Part shown: piece after piece, positions 1-7,241 of the stretch
How positions within the stretch are numbered: the stretch's first letter is position 1
Layout: each line of letters starts with the position of its first letter
Position numbers and translations under genes: made by a program
The notes under the pieces: generated by a model
Database searches by the model: none
Told to the model about the DNA's origin: nothing
What the model saw: only the letters and a program-made list of their open reading frames with translations
NCBI GenBank assembly: GCA_964591255.1
Contig: CAZQAA010000147.1
Coordinates: forward strand, 1 to 10,011
Direction of reading: 5' to 3'
From: CAZQAA01 sp964591255
Lineage (GTDB): Bacteria; Desulfobacterota; DSM-4660; Desulfatiglandales; Desulfatiglandaceae
Length of the DNA stretch: 10,011 bases

Positions 1-546
1 ATTGAAATTTGCGCATAAGGCCCCGCATGGGGCATCATACGGGTTGGTGGATCCATCGGTCCCAGGGATACGGATGTCCCCGGAAAAATATGTGTCGTCC
101 AGCACCATGTCTTTAAAGGTCCGAACCTTTTTTGAAAGGGTGTCGGCAATATCCTGCCATACCTCCGAGATCAGAAGAGGATCTCCGTACCCCTTTATTT
201 TCAGGTTGTCCTTGGAATCCAGATAAAATTCGGTCCTGAACCTGTAAGACCGCCCGAAATGATCAATCGCAGCAAGGGCGGTGAGGAGCTTGAGTGTGGA
301 AGCGGGAATACGGACTTCTGTCTCGTTTTTTCCGCAAAGGATTCGGCCCTCCGCATCCGCCACTAATAACGAATCTGTGCCGGAAATCATCTTTAAACAT
401 GGAAAACTATCCCCCGCTTCAGATATCTCCGGCTGCAGCAGCCAAAAGGCACACAACAGCAATGGATAGATAAAGAGGATGGGGATTAGGATCACTGACC
501 ATCTTCCATATTGACATTTACATGTCTGCCTGATAGACGTAGTCAT
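1..546 (-). CDS. dacB: PBP4/DacB-type D-alanyl-D-alanine carboxypeptidase, N-terminal 182 codons (runs off the left edge)
   Basis: Reading the minus strand from ATG at 546 gives an open frame of 182 codons to the window edge with no stop. Residues about 17-37 are a hydrophobic signal/anchor segment. Peptidase family S13 motifs follow in order: S83-T-L-K86 in a PASTLKLLTA context (SxxK, catalytic serine and lysine), GYGDP at 119-123, LDDTYF at 149-154 and PYDAPCGALCANFN at 169-182. Family members act in the periplasm, removing the terminal D-Ala of peptidoglycan pentapeptides and cleaving cross-links. The SxN and KTG motifs would lie beyond the window, so integrity cannot be judged. The start overlaps the stop of the upstream 88-residue gene by four bases (ATGA), which suggests translational coupling. 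Recognition is by motif, not by a search, but the set and order of motifs make the assignment strong. Confidence 0.9.
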   Translation of the reverse strand, partial: MTTSIRQTCKCQYGRWSVILIPILFIYPLLLCAFWLLQPEISEAGDSFPCLKMISGTDSLLVADAEGRILCGKNETEVRIPASTLKLLTALAAIDHFGRSYRFRTEFYLDSKDNLKIKGYGDPLLISEVWQDIADTLSKKVRTFKDMVLDDTYFSGDIRIPGTDGSTNPYDAPCGALCANFN

Positions 547-809
547 CTGTCTGAAGGGATATCCCTTGGGAGAGGATAGTTAAGGAGATCGCGGAGGATT
601 TCTATCCTGTCAGCGATCGATTTCCTCCTGTCGACAAATATGTGACATTCTCCATTTACCTTGCACATACCTCCCTTGAGTTTAAGGCCTGCTGCCTCAA
701 GCAAATCATAATGAACGCGGATGTCCATTTGAGAAGCCTTGTCTTCGAGTTCAGACAACATGTTTTGCAGTATAGGGGAAGATTTTTTCTTGTTTGCTGC
801 CGGTTTCAT
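543..809 (-). CDS. Conserved small protein of unknown function, 88 aa, coupled to dacB
   Basis: No function is recognised. The protein has a basic N-terminus, a charged probably helical stretch (about 12-45), then KGGMCKVNGECHIFVD at 45-60 with two cysteines (C49 and C55), then a helical RIEILRDLL segment at 68-76. The pattern of a glycine-rich strand, cysteine, 'VNGE', a hydrophobic strand and a helix resembles small uncharacterised proteins I recall from Desulfobacterota and Bacteroidota, but I cannot name a family. There is no signal peptide, so it is probably cytoplasmic. Its TGA overlaps the dacB ATG (ATGA) and a good promoter sits 44 nt upstream, so it is the first gene of a transcript with dacB. 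The Shine-Dalgarno sequence is weak (AAAGATGATC region). The overlap, the dedicated promoter and the structured pattern support a real gene. Confidence 0.72.
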   Translation of the reverse strand: MKPAANKKKSSPILQNMLSELEDKASQMDIRVHYDLLEAAGLKLKGGMCKVNGECHIFVDRRKSIADRIEILRDLLNYPLPRDIPSDR

Positions 810-852
810 GGTTGATCATCTTTGCTGTGAACATTGCACGTATAGGCGTTAT

Positions 853-881
853 TTTATAGCAAAAGGAGAAGCCAATTTCAA
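853..881 (-). promoter_or_regulatory. Sigma-70-type promoter for the 88-aa gene and dacB
   Basis: On the minus strand TTGAAA (876-881) is followed after exactly 17 nt by TATAAA (853-858). Each hexamer is one base from consensus and the spacing is optimal. Transcription would start near 846, giving a leader of about 37 nt before the ATG at 809. It lies in the 137-nt region between this gene and the divergent MoxR operon. I saw no comparably good plus-strand promoter there; TTGCAC at 834 with TATAGC at 855 has a 15-nt spacer and is weak. Confidence 0.6.
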
Positions 882-946
882 ACATCACATGTTTCAGGGA
901 TATTTATCTTCCCCCCAAAGATTCATAATCATGAAAGGAAAGAGTT

Positions 947-1858
947 TTGGCAAATCATTTCCAGTCCATAGAACAGGTAATAGACGAGCTGGCTGAAGGA
1001 GACTACATAGCCGACCGTGCCCTGGCGACGGTTATATTCCTGGCCCATCAACTCGAAAAACCGATATTTTTAGAAGGGGAGCCGGGAGTGGGCAAGACAG
1101 AGGTGGCTGTAGTCATGTCAAGGCTGTTTAACACGGACCTCATAAGGCTCCAGTGCTATGAGGGCCTGGACGCATCCACTTCCCTATATGAGTGGAATTA
1201 TCCCAAGCAACTCCTCCAGATAAGATTGGAAGAGGAGCGAAACAGGGAAAAAGAAGAAATAGAGCAGGTCATTTACAGCCCCGAATTCTTGATAAAACGT
1301 CCGCTGCTTGAGGCCATATTGAGGTCAAAGGAGAAGGCGCCTGTCTTGCTTATTGATGAGATAGACCGCTCTGACGAGGAGTTCGAAGCCTTTTTGTTAG
1401 AGGTGCTCTCTGATTTTCAGATTACTATCCCTGAGATAGGGACCATGAAGGCAGAGATAAAACCGATGGTGGTGGTCACATCCAACCGGACACGCGATGT
1501 ACACGACGCACTCAAGAGGCGATGTCTTTATCACTGGATCGACTATCCATCCTTTGAAAAGGAATACAGGATCATCACGACCAGGCTTCCAGGCATAGAA
1601 GCCGATTTTGCAAGACAGGTAACCGGTTTCATGCAGCGAATCAGGACGATAGATTTCCTGAAAAGACCCGGCATCTCCGAGACATTGGACTGGGGCAAGG
1701 CACTTATGGCAATGCACAGGGATCACCTGGATGAAAAGACAGTCATGGATACCATAGGTTGTATTCTCAAATATCAGGAAGACATCAAGAAATTCAAGAA
1801 TGAGATCTGGGATGATGAAGGCCACCGGGCCCAATATTTATCGAAAGGAAAGGCCTGA
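947..1858 (+). CDS. MoxR-family AAA+ ATPase (CoxD-like)
   Basis: A 303-residue cytoplasmic AAA+ ATPase of the MoxR type. Walker A is GEPGVGKT at 44-51 and Walker B is LLIDEID at 134-140. Sensor 1 is the TSN at 178-180, the arginine pair before the CLYHWIDYP stretch is R191-R192, and a PGISETLDW sensor-2 region begins near 241. The start is TTG at 947: an in-frame TGA at 932-934 blocks longer forms, the next in-frame ATG lies after Walker A, and AAAGGA (934-939) is spaced 7 nt from the TTG. MoxR ATPases act as chaperone-like remodellers, usually with a VWA partner, and this gene overlaps such a gene by one base (TGATG). In CO-dehydrogenase clusters the equivalent is CoxD, which acts in active-site maturation. 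No cox structural genes are here, so the client is unknown. Confidence 0.92.
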   Translation: MANHFQSIEQVIDELAEGDYIADRALATVIFLAHQLEKPIFLEGEPGVGKTEVAVVMSRLFNTDLIRLQCYEGLDASTSLYEWNYPKQLLQIRLEEERNREKEEIEQVIYSPEFLIKRPLLEAILRSKEKAPVLLIDEIDRSDEEFEAFLLEVLSDFQITIPEIGTMKAEIKPMVVVTSNRTRDVHDALKRRCLYHWIDYPSFEKEYRIITTRLPGIEADFARQVTGFMQRIRTIDFLKRPGISETLDWGKALMAMHRDHLDEKTVMDTIGCILKYQEDIKKFKNEIWDDEGHRAQYLSKGKA

Positions 1859-3042
1859 TGACAGGTAGGATCACGTTAACAAGGTCTCCTGGCCTGGCAG
1901 GCCGGGTGGCCCTGTTTGCCGATTTCCTGAGGAGCCGTGGTTTCAGGGTCTTTCAAAGCGGCATCCATGACGCCCTGTTGAGCCTAAACAAGATCGACAT
2001 CTCAGAAAAACAGGACTTTCTCACGGTGCTTCGCATCAACCTGGCCACATCAGACCTGGAGTGGTCCCAGTTTCCTGGTCTGTTTGAGGAATTCTGGGGC
2101 CATGGACAAAAAAATAATAACGGATCAAAAAATGATGAGTCTTCTCCAGGACAACATGTCATAAAGGAAATTTCCGACTGCGAGATTACCCGGGAATCCG
2201 GAGCTGATCAATCGGTTGATGCCCCGGCTATCGAGGAAAAAAAGGAATGGCTGGAAGGAATAGCATACAGCCCCGTCTCAAGGCTGGGAAAAAAGGACCT
2301 GTCTCGATTTGACGACTCCGATATCCAGGTGGCCCGCCTTGCCCTGAAAAAAATGGTGGAACCCTTCCGGATCCAGATTTGCCCGCGTTCAAGAAGGAGC
2401 CGAAAATCGGGGAGATTTGACTTTCCACGTATTATGAGAAAGAGTCTCAAGACCGGCGGCCTGCCCGTTGACCTGTTTTACAGGGAAAAGAAAAAGAGGC
2501 TCAAACGACTGGTCATCCTGGCCGATGTAAGCGGCTCCATGGAGCGTTATGCCCGGTTTGTTATGCCGTTCATATTGGGGATCAAGGGGGCCGGTTCGAG
2601 GGCCGAGGTATTCGTCTTTTCCACATCCCTCAGCTCTATCACATTTATCATAAAACATCTTGATTTCGAAAAGGCCCTTGAGCGTATAAGCAGTGAAATA
2701 CCCAACTGGTCAGGCGGCACGAAAATCGGGTATTCTCTACATCAGTTCAACCAGTGGGAGGGGGGAAGGCTTGTCAACCAACGCACGGTTATGGTCATAT
2801 TGAGTGACGGATGGGACCTGGGAGGAAAAGACCTCCTCAAAAGGGAAATGGAGGCGTTGAGCCGGAAGGCATATTGCATAATCTGGCTGAATCCCCTGGC
2901 AGGTGACCCCGAATATGAGCCCATGTGCCGCGGGATGAAGACAGCACTTCCCTATGTGGACTACTTCCTCCCAGTTAACAGCCTGGAGGACTTGAACAGA
3001 GTAGGTCGTTTACTTTCCAGGATAATGATATATCATTCTTGA
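1858..3042 (+). CDS. CoxE-like VWA-domain protein, partner of the MoxR ATPase
   Basis: A 394-residue protein with no signal peptide. Residues 1-80 form an N-terminal domain typical of CoxE-like proteins. Residues about 83-130 are a polar, low-complexity linker. A basic segment (RRSRKSGRFD, 179-188) leads to a C-terminal VWA domain. The MIDAS metal site is complete: D223-V-S225-G-S227, T288 in SGGTKIG, and D317 in LSDGWD. The WLNPL and ALPYVDYF segments near 343-347 and 363-370 are also typical of the CoxE group (PF05762). Its ATG shares a base with the TGA of the MoxR gene, indicating coupled translation in a stoichiometric pair. By family, the VWA protein probably links the ATPase to a client protein. 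The acidic and polar insert is longer than I expect for the family, but I have no alignment. Confidence 0.9.
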   Translation: MTGRITLTRSPGLAGRVALFADFLRSRGFRVFQSGIHDALLSLNKIDISEKQDFLTVLRINLATSDLEWSQFPGLFEEFWGHGQKNNNGSKNDESSPGQHVIKEISDCEITRESGADQSVDAPAIEEKKEWLEGIAYSPVSRLGKKDLSRFDDSDIQVARLALKKMVEPFRIQICPRSRRSRKSGRFDFPRIMRKSLKTGGLPVDLFYREKKKRLKRLVILADVSGSMERYARFVMPFILGIKGAGSRAEVFVFSTSLSSITFIIKHLDFEKALERISSEIPNWSGGTKIGYSLHQFNQWEGGRLVNQRTVMVILSDGWDLGGKDLLKREMEALSRKAYCIIWLNPLAGDPEYEPMCRGMKTALPYVDYFLPVNSLEDLNRVGRLLSRIMIYHS

Positions 3043-3073
3043 ATAAAGTGAGAGGCAATAAGACATTGGTATT

Positions 3074-3091
3074 AAGGAGGGTATGCAAATG
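3074..3091 (+). promoter_or_regulatory. Strong ribosome binding site that favours the second ATG of the AIM24-family gene
   Basis: AAGGAGG (3074-3080) is a near-perfect anti-Shine-Dalgarno match. The ATG at 3083 is only 2 nt away, too close, whereas the in-frame ATG at 3089 is 8 nt away, which is ideal. The N-terminus beginning MRCHKVDY also looks like the usual start of this family. Confidence 0.7.
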
Positions 3092-3877
3092 AGATGTCAT
3101 AAGGTGGATTATGAGATATTGGGTGACGATATACAGATCGTTGAGGTGGAACTGGATCCCGGTGAAACAGTGATCGCTGAGGCTGGGGCAATGAACTATA
3201 TGGAAGATGGTATCACATTCGAGGCCAGGATGGGAGACGGATCAAGGGCCGATGAGGGCATAATGGGCAAGCTGCTGAATGTGGGGAAACGGGTGCTCAC
3301 CGGGGAATCGATTTTTCTTACCCATTTTACCAACAATGGTGAGGGCAAGAAACGTGTCGCGTTTGCCGCACCATATCCGGGAAAGATACTCCCTGTGGAC
3401 ATGAGCCAGGTAGGGGGCGAGCTGATGTGCCAGAAAGATGCATTCCTTGCAGCTGCCCTGGGGACCGAGATAGGCATAGCCTTTACAAGGAGGCTTGGAA
3501 CCGGCTTTTTCGGAGGCGAGGGATTCATACTCCAGCGCCTGCGGGGCGATGGCATGGCATTTATCCATGCGGGAGGCACCCTGGTCCGGAAAAAGCTGAA
3601 TAATAATATCATCAGGGTAGACACAGGCTGTCTTGTGGGGTTCACAAAAGGAATTGACTATTCAATCGAACGCGCGGGAAGCCTTAAATCCATGTTTTTC
3701 GGGGGAGAAGGGCTTTTCCTTGCCACACTCAGCGGAACAGGAATGGTCCTGCTCCAGAGCCTGCCCTTCTCACGCATGGCCGATCGGATCCTTGAACATG
3801 CTCCATCTGCAGGGGGAAGCCGCAAAGGAGAAGGATCTCTCCTGGGAAAACTGGGGGATATACTTGACGGAAACTGA
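3089..3877 (+). CDS. AIM24/TIGR00266-family protein
   Basis: 262 residues from ATG 3089 (264 if ATG 3083 is used). The features are those of the AIM24 family (PF01987, TIGR00266): an N-terminal DPGETVIAEAGAMNYMEDGI stretch, a central FFGGEGFILQRLRGDG motif, an HAGG turn, and a second related motif FFGGEGLFLATLSGTG. The two FFGGEG motifs, about 63 residues apart, reflect the internally repeated beta-sandwich fold of the family. The biochemical role in bacteria is not established; the yeast relative is a mitochondrial protein. The C-terminus is a Gly/Ser-rich tail ending in a short helix. It starts 46 nt after the VWA gene on the same strand with its own strong ribosome site, so it is probably the third gene of that operon. 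Its TGA directly abuts the stop of the convergent lipoprotein gene. Confidence 0.9.
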   Translation: MRCHKVDYEILGDDIQIVEVELDPGETVIAEAGAMNYMEDGITFEARMGDGSRADEGIMGKLLNVGKRVLTGESIFLTHFTNNGEGKKRVAFAAPYPGKILPVDMSQVGGELMCQKDAFLAAALGTEIGIAFTRRLGTGFFGGEGFILQRLRGDGMAFIHAGGTLVRKKLNNNIIRVDTGCLVGFTKGIDYSIERAGSLKSMFFGGEGLFLATLSGTGMVLLQSLPFSRMADRILEHAPSAGGSRKGEGSLLGKLGDILDGN

Positions 3878-4420
3878 TCATCTTACTGACTTTTTCCATT
3901 GACCCGCAAAGATCTCAGCCACCCTGTTTACCTCTGACGGATTTATGTTCAAGGCCTTGGCAACCGCCAGATACAGATCATGTCTGTCCCTGTTCTCTGC
4001 CTTGACCATATTTTTGAGATCCCTTTTCTGTTTCAGGTTAAGCCCCTTGGTGCTTACAAGGCTGACATACCCATCATCCTGTTCCTTTAACAGGCCGATC
4101 TGATAGTAAGGCTTCATCCTTGGAAAACGCTGTTTCAGTTTTTCCTTAAGGGCACGGATCGTTGGATTTGATACACTCGTTTCATCATCTGCAAAGGCCA
4201 CAGAGGATGAAGCATAAAAAATCACATTTTCCAGGAATGATGTCTTATCTTCATCAGCATCCTTGGGGCTGTTCTTCTGTCCCCGCACTTCATCCACAAT
4301 ATCCTTTGCAACGGTTCCCACTTTTTCAGCAGGAAAATATATATTTATTGTGACACAGGCAACGACAAAAAACAGCATGGAAAACAAGGAGATATATGCA
4401 ATTTTTTTATATGAATTCAT
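3878..4420 (-). CDS. Lipoprotein with C-terminal DUF1318 (YdbL) domain; probable YnbE-YdbL composite
   Basis: 180 residues. Residues 1-21 are a lipoprotein signal peptide ending VVA before C22, and residue 23 is V, not D, consistent with outer-membrane sorting. The mature start VTINIYFPAEKV (23-34) is a short beta-type segment like the 'TIN' strand of E. coli YnbE. A polar linker (46-61) follows, then a second hydrophobic stretch (about 62-78) ending AFA before DD, which looks like a vestigial signal peptide with an Ala-X-Ala site. Residues 86-175 are the DUF1318/YdbL domain, with TIRALKEKL, DDGYVSL and AENRDRHDLY. It lies 17 nt downstream of the YdbH-like gene with ribosome site GAGAGGG (4428-4434). 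In E. coli YdbH and YnbE form an intermembrane bridge for lipid homeostasis and YdbL modulates it. Domain assignment is firm; the fusion is inference. Confidence 0.87.
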   Translation of the reverse strand: MNSYKKIAYISLFSMLFFVVACVTINIYFPAEKVGTVAKDIVDEVRGQKNSPKDADEDKTSFLENVIFYASSSVAFADDETSVSNPTIRALKEKLKQRFPRMKPYYQIGLLKEQDDGYVSLVSTKGLNLKQKRDLKNMVKAENRDRHDLYLAVAKALNINPSEVNRVAEIFAGQWKKSVR

Positions 4421-4437
4421 ATCTGTACCCTCTCTTT

Positions 4438-7116
4438 CTAACGATCTCCCCCCTTTTCATCACGGGGAGCAGAGATCCTCTTTATACGCTTAACCATATC
4501 TTTAAAACTGATTCGATTGTCAGGGTTCTGATTTACAATATTCACACCAAAAAGGCCACCCCTTTTTATTATATACTCTACGTTATCCTCCTTTATAATA
4601 CCATTAATCCTGAAAAGATCATTTTTCAGGACTGCCCTGATCCCCATCCTGCTGTATGGAAGTGTCTTGAAGGCCCCGGCAAGACTGCCCGCGAGGCCCA
4701 TGAAAGGGCTTTGTCCCCCCCCGATACGCGCTATGTTATCAACAGCGGCAATGCTTATCCTCTGGGGAACTCCCCTTACCCTCTTTGACTCAAGCATGAG
4801 GTCAAAACTCTGGGGTTGTCCATAGGCAATTTCGAGACCCTTTACATATCCGGTCAATATGCCTTCAATCTTTCCAAAGGATGTGCCTCTGGTCATTTGA
4901 CCCAGATTCAGGTCCCTGAGTTCCGCACTCAGACTAAATACCGGGACCCCGCTGAATATACCGCGACACCGGATATCTGAAATATCTATTTCTCCGCCAA
5001 AAACCCTGGCAAGGATACTGCCCGAGCTTTTTAAGAGATCATTTTTGATATATACGGGATCAAGTTTTCCCCTTATACTCCCTTTAATCGGCATATGTAA
5101 AATATCATTCATAAGAGGGCCCGTATCCTTAACATCAACAAACAGGCCTGTTTCAATAAACGGCCCCTGGGCACTGAACATCTCCTTCAGGTCCAGGCGC
5201 TTTATGATGATATGTCCCCCCGGGATATCCACACGGAGCGGTGAATCCACATAAAAACCGTTCACCCGGGAATGTATGGGGATGGAAACCGCCTGAAAGG
5301 GAATCCAGGGAGGATATGCCGCCTTAAAGGAAAGATTACCCCGGATATCTGCCGATGAGTCCTTTTTCCCTTTCTCTGTGGGATACCTGTACCATATCGG
5401 CAAATCGCACTGGATATCCTTAAGCGAAACAGGCCCGTTTCCAAATATAATCGCTCCGTCATGCAAAAAGCACCTGCCCTTTATCTCTATCCCCTCTTCC
5501 CCCCTTTCCAGTGCAAAGGAACTTGAGACAAGCCCCGCCAGGTCAATCCTGTCCAGGCTGGGGACCGCCTCTCCAAATGGATCCAGGGCGAAAAACTTAA
5601 AAAGGGGGGAAAGCGGGGTTTCGGGAAGCTTTACTGCCAGGGATAATGCCCCGTTTTCCGGCTTAATTGCGCCCTCAATATCTGATTTGACAATATCCTT
5701 CAATCCAAGGGTAAAATTTTTGAGATTTATTGTTTCTTTGGCAACATTGTATGAGATATCTCCTCTTGCCGAAAAACGGTTTGATGCAAGATCGAGATAA
5801 AAAGGGTCATACAGGACTTCGCCTTCTGGGATATTCATCTGGACAGACGATTGAACGAGGAGCCTGTCAGGGTCAAATGTGCCCTTAAATGCGGCCTCTA
5901 AACGCAGCCCCTCGCCCATGACACTTTCGTCTCTGCTGGAAAACCTTAGCCTGTCAAAACCAACTCCACAGGAAAAACGCCAGCCAGAACCATGAGTCAT
6001 AACACCCCTTATATCCATGGAGTCAGACCCTGCCACCGTCCAGGAGGGAGGGACAAGATTCAGGGATGCGGCACTCTTTAAAAGGCCCATACCGCTCCCA
6101 TGAATTTTCACAGAAACCTCTTTATCATCCACATCCACCGCCATATCCAGGTTTTTTATCAGGTCTGAGTCGATATGTATCTTTGGGCAGTTAAACGTCT
6201 TTTTGGCAAGGTCACATATGGATGAGGCGGAATCCAGGTATATGGCCCCGATATCCATTTTCTGCTTTCCAGAAACAATGACTGTATCCTTTATCTGGAG
6301 GGCTATATTTTTTGTATTGAGGGACGGGTATCGCAACTCCAGAATGATATCCCCTGCAATACGGCCCTTTATAGTGGCTCCTCCCCCGGATAAAAGAGAG
6401 TCCATGTCATTAATCCCCATATCGATTTCATGATAAAATGCCTTTTTTCCATCCCTCTCTTTTTTGACGGCCACCCTGCAGTGCATACCCCCATCCGCTG
6501 TAAGTGATGCACCGCTGTTCTTGAGATGGGCATTCATGTGACACCTGATATGGAGCATATCACTGTCACCAAGGGTCGCACTGATATCATCCACCCTTAT
6601 CCTTCCTGTATTAGTGCGGAACAGGATACGGCCATTTACGAGTTCTGCATTGTCCAGTCTGACCTTCCTGAACAAGAGGTATGAAAAAACCTTCTTTAGA
6701 AAATCAGAGGAAGAGGCATGCCTGGAAATATCCGGCAGACGCATGTTTTCAGACAATTCCACATCCCAGCCATTGATACGGATGGACCTTGTGACAAGCT
6801 CTTTTTGACCAAAGGCCCCTTCAAGACCCAGCGATATTTCCATGCTGCCCGCCTTGAATTTAAATCCCTGCTGATCCTTGCCAGGCAAAAGGACCAGGCC
6901 CCTTACCTCTATCTTAACGGGGGACATGGAAAACGACAGGTCTTTGATGGAAACAGAAGTATTTGTGGCCTGGGAAAGACATCTGGCCAAAAAAGGCCTA
7001 ATCCTGTCAGGATGATGGTAATAATAAAGAGCCCCACACCCCATGACTGTAACAACCAAAGCCACGGCAATAACAAAAACCAGTATGGCCGTCTTTATGA
7101 GTTTATAAGTCCTCAT
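4438..7116 (-). CDS. YdbH-like AsmA-family intermembrane protein
   Basis: 892 residues, close to the about 880 of E. coli YdbH. Residues 8-30 form a single N-terminal inner-membrane anchor (LIKTAILVFVIAVALVV). The rest is a long periplasmic array of amphipathic beta-strands with the recurrent 'LSLKDI/INLKNFTLGLKDI' style of AsmA-like repeats, and FKFKAGSMEISLGLEG near 84-99. The C-terminus has YSRMGIRAVLKNDLFRINGI, IIKRGGLFGVNIVNQNP and a basic tail, the usual end of this family. Such proteins (YdbH, TamB, YhdP) are hydrophobic-groove bridges implicated in phospholipid movement from inner to outer membrane. Ribosome site AAAGGT (7122-7127) lies 5 nt before ATG 7116. The 17-nt gap to the YdbL-domain lipoprotein matches the partner arrangement in E. 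coli. There is a 125-nt gap to the upstream FN3 gene; I see no convincing promoter or terminator in it, so read-through is possible. Confidence 0.85.
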   Translation of the reverse strand: MRTYKLIKTAILVFVIAVALVVTVMGCGALYYYHHPDRIRPFLARCLSQATNTSVSIKDLSFSMSPVKIEVRGLVLLPGKDQQGFKFKAGSMEISLGLEGAFGQKELVTRSIRINGWDVELSENMRLPDISRHASSSDFLKKVFSYLLFRKVRLDNAELVNGRILFRTNTGRIRVDDISATLGDSDMLHIRCHMNAHLKNSGASLTADGGMHCRVAVKKERDGKKAFYHEIDMGINDMDSLLSGGGATIKGRIAGDIILELRYPSLNTKNIALQIKDTVIVSGKQKMDIGAIYLDSASSICDLAKKTFNCPKIHIDSDLIKNLDMAVDVDDKEVSVKIHGSGMGLLKSAASLNLVPPSWTVAGSDSMDIRGVMTHGSGWRFSCGVGFDRLRFSSRDESVMGEGLRLEAAFKGTFDPDRLLVQSSVQMNIPEGEVLYDPFYLDLASNRFSARGDISYNVAKETINLKNFTLGLKDIVKSDIEGAIKPENGALSLAVKLPETPLSPLFKFFALDPFGEAVPSLDRIDLAGLVSSSFALERGEEGIEIKGRCFLHDGAIIFGNGPVSLKDIQCDLPIWYRYPTEKGKKDSSADIRGNLSFKAAYPPWIPFQAVSIPIHSRVNGFYVDSPLRVDIPGGHIIIKRLDLKEMFSAQGPFIETGLFVDVKDTGPLMNDILHMPIKGSIRGKLDPVYIKNDLLKSSGSILARVFGGEIDISDIRCRGIFSGVPVFSLSAELRDLNLGQMTRGTSFGKIEGILTGYVKGLEIAYGQPQSFDLMLESKRVRGVPQRISIAAVDNIARIGGGQSPFMGLAGSLAGAFKTLPYSRMGIRAVLKNDLFRINGIIKEDNVEYIIKRGGLFGVNIVNQNPDNRISFKDMVKRIKRISAPRDEKGGDR

Positions 7117-7241
7117 GTAAGACCTTTACAAAAAATGGAAACTACTGTTGATTTGCATTAGGTACGATCAAATATGACAGTTGATGATCACAAAATTTGG
7201 GGTAGTTGTCAGACTGGGTCGTGGTTACTAAGTTCAAATGG

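Noticed and set aside
1397..1834. 145-codon minus-strand frame inside the MoxR gene
   Set aside because: Antisense shadow of a gene with intact Walker and sensor motifs; its composition is not protein-like.
4396..4788. 130-codon plus-strand frame over the ydbH/lipoprotein junction
   Set aside because: Covers the ends of two well-supported minus genes; no ribosome site or domain.
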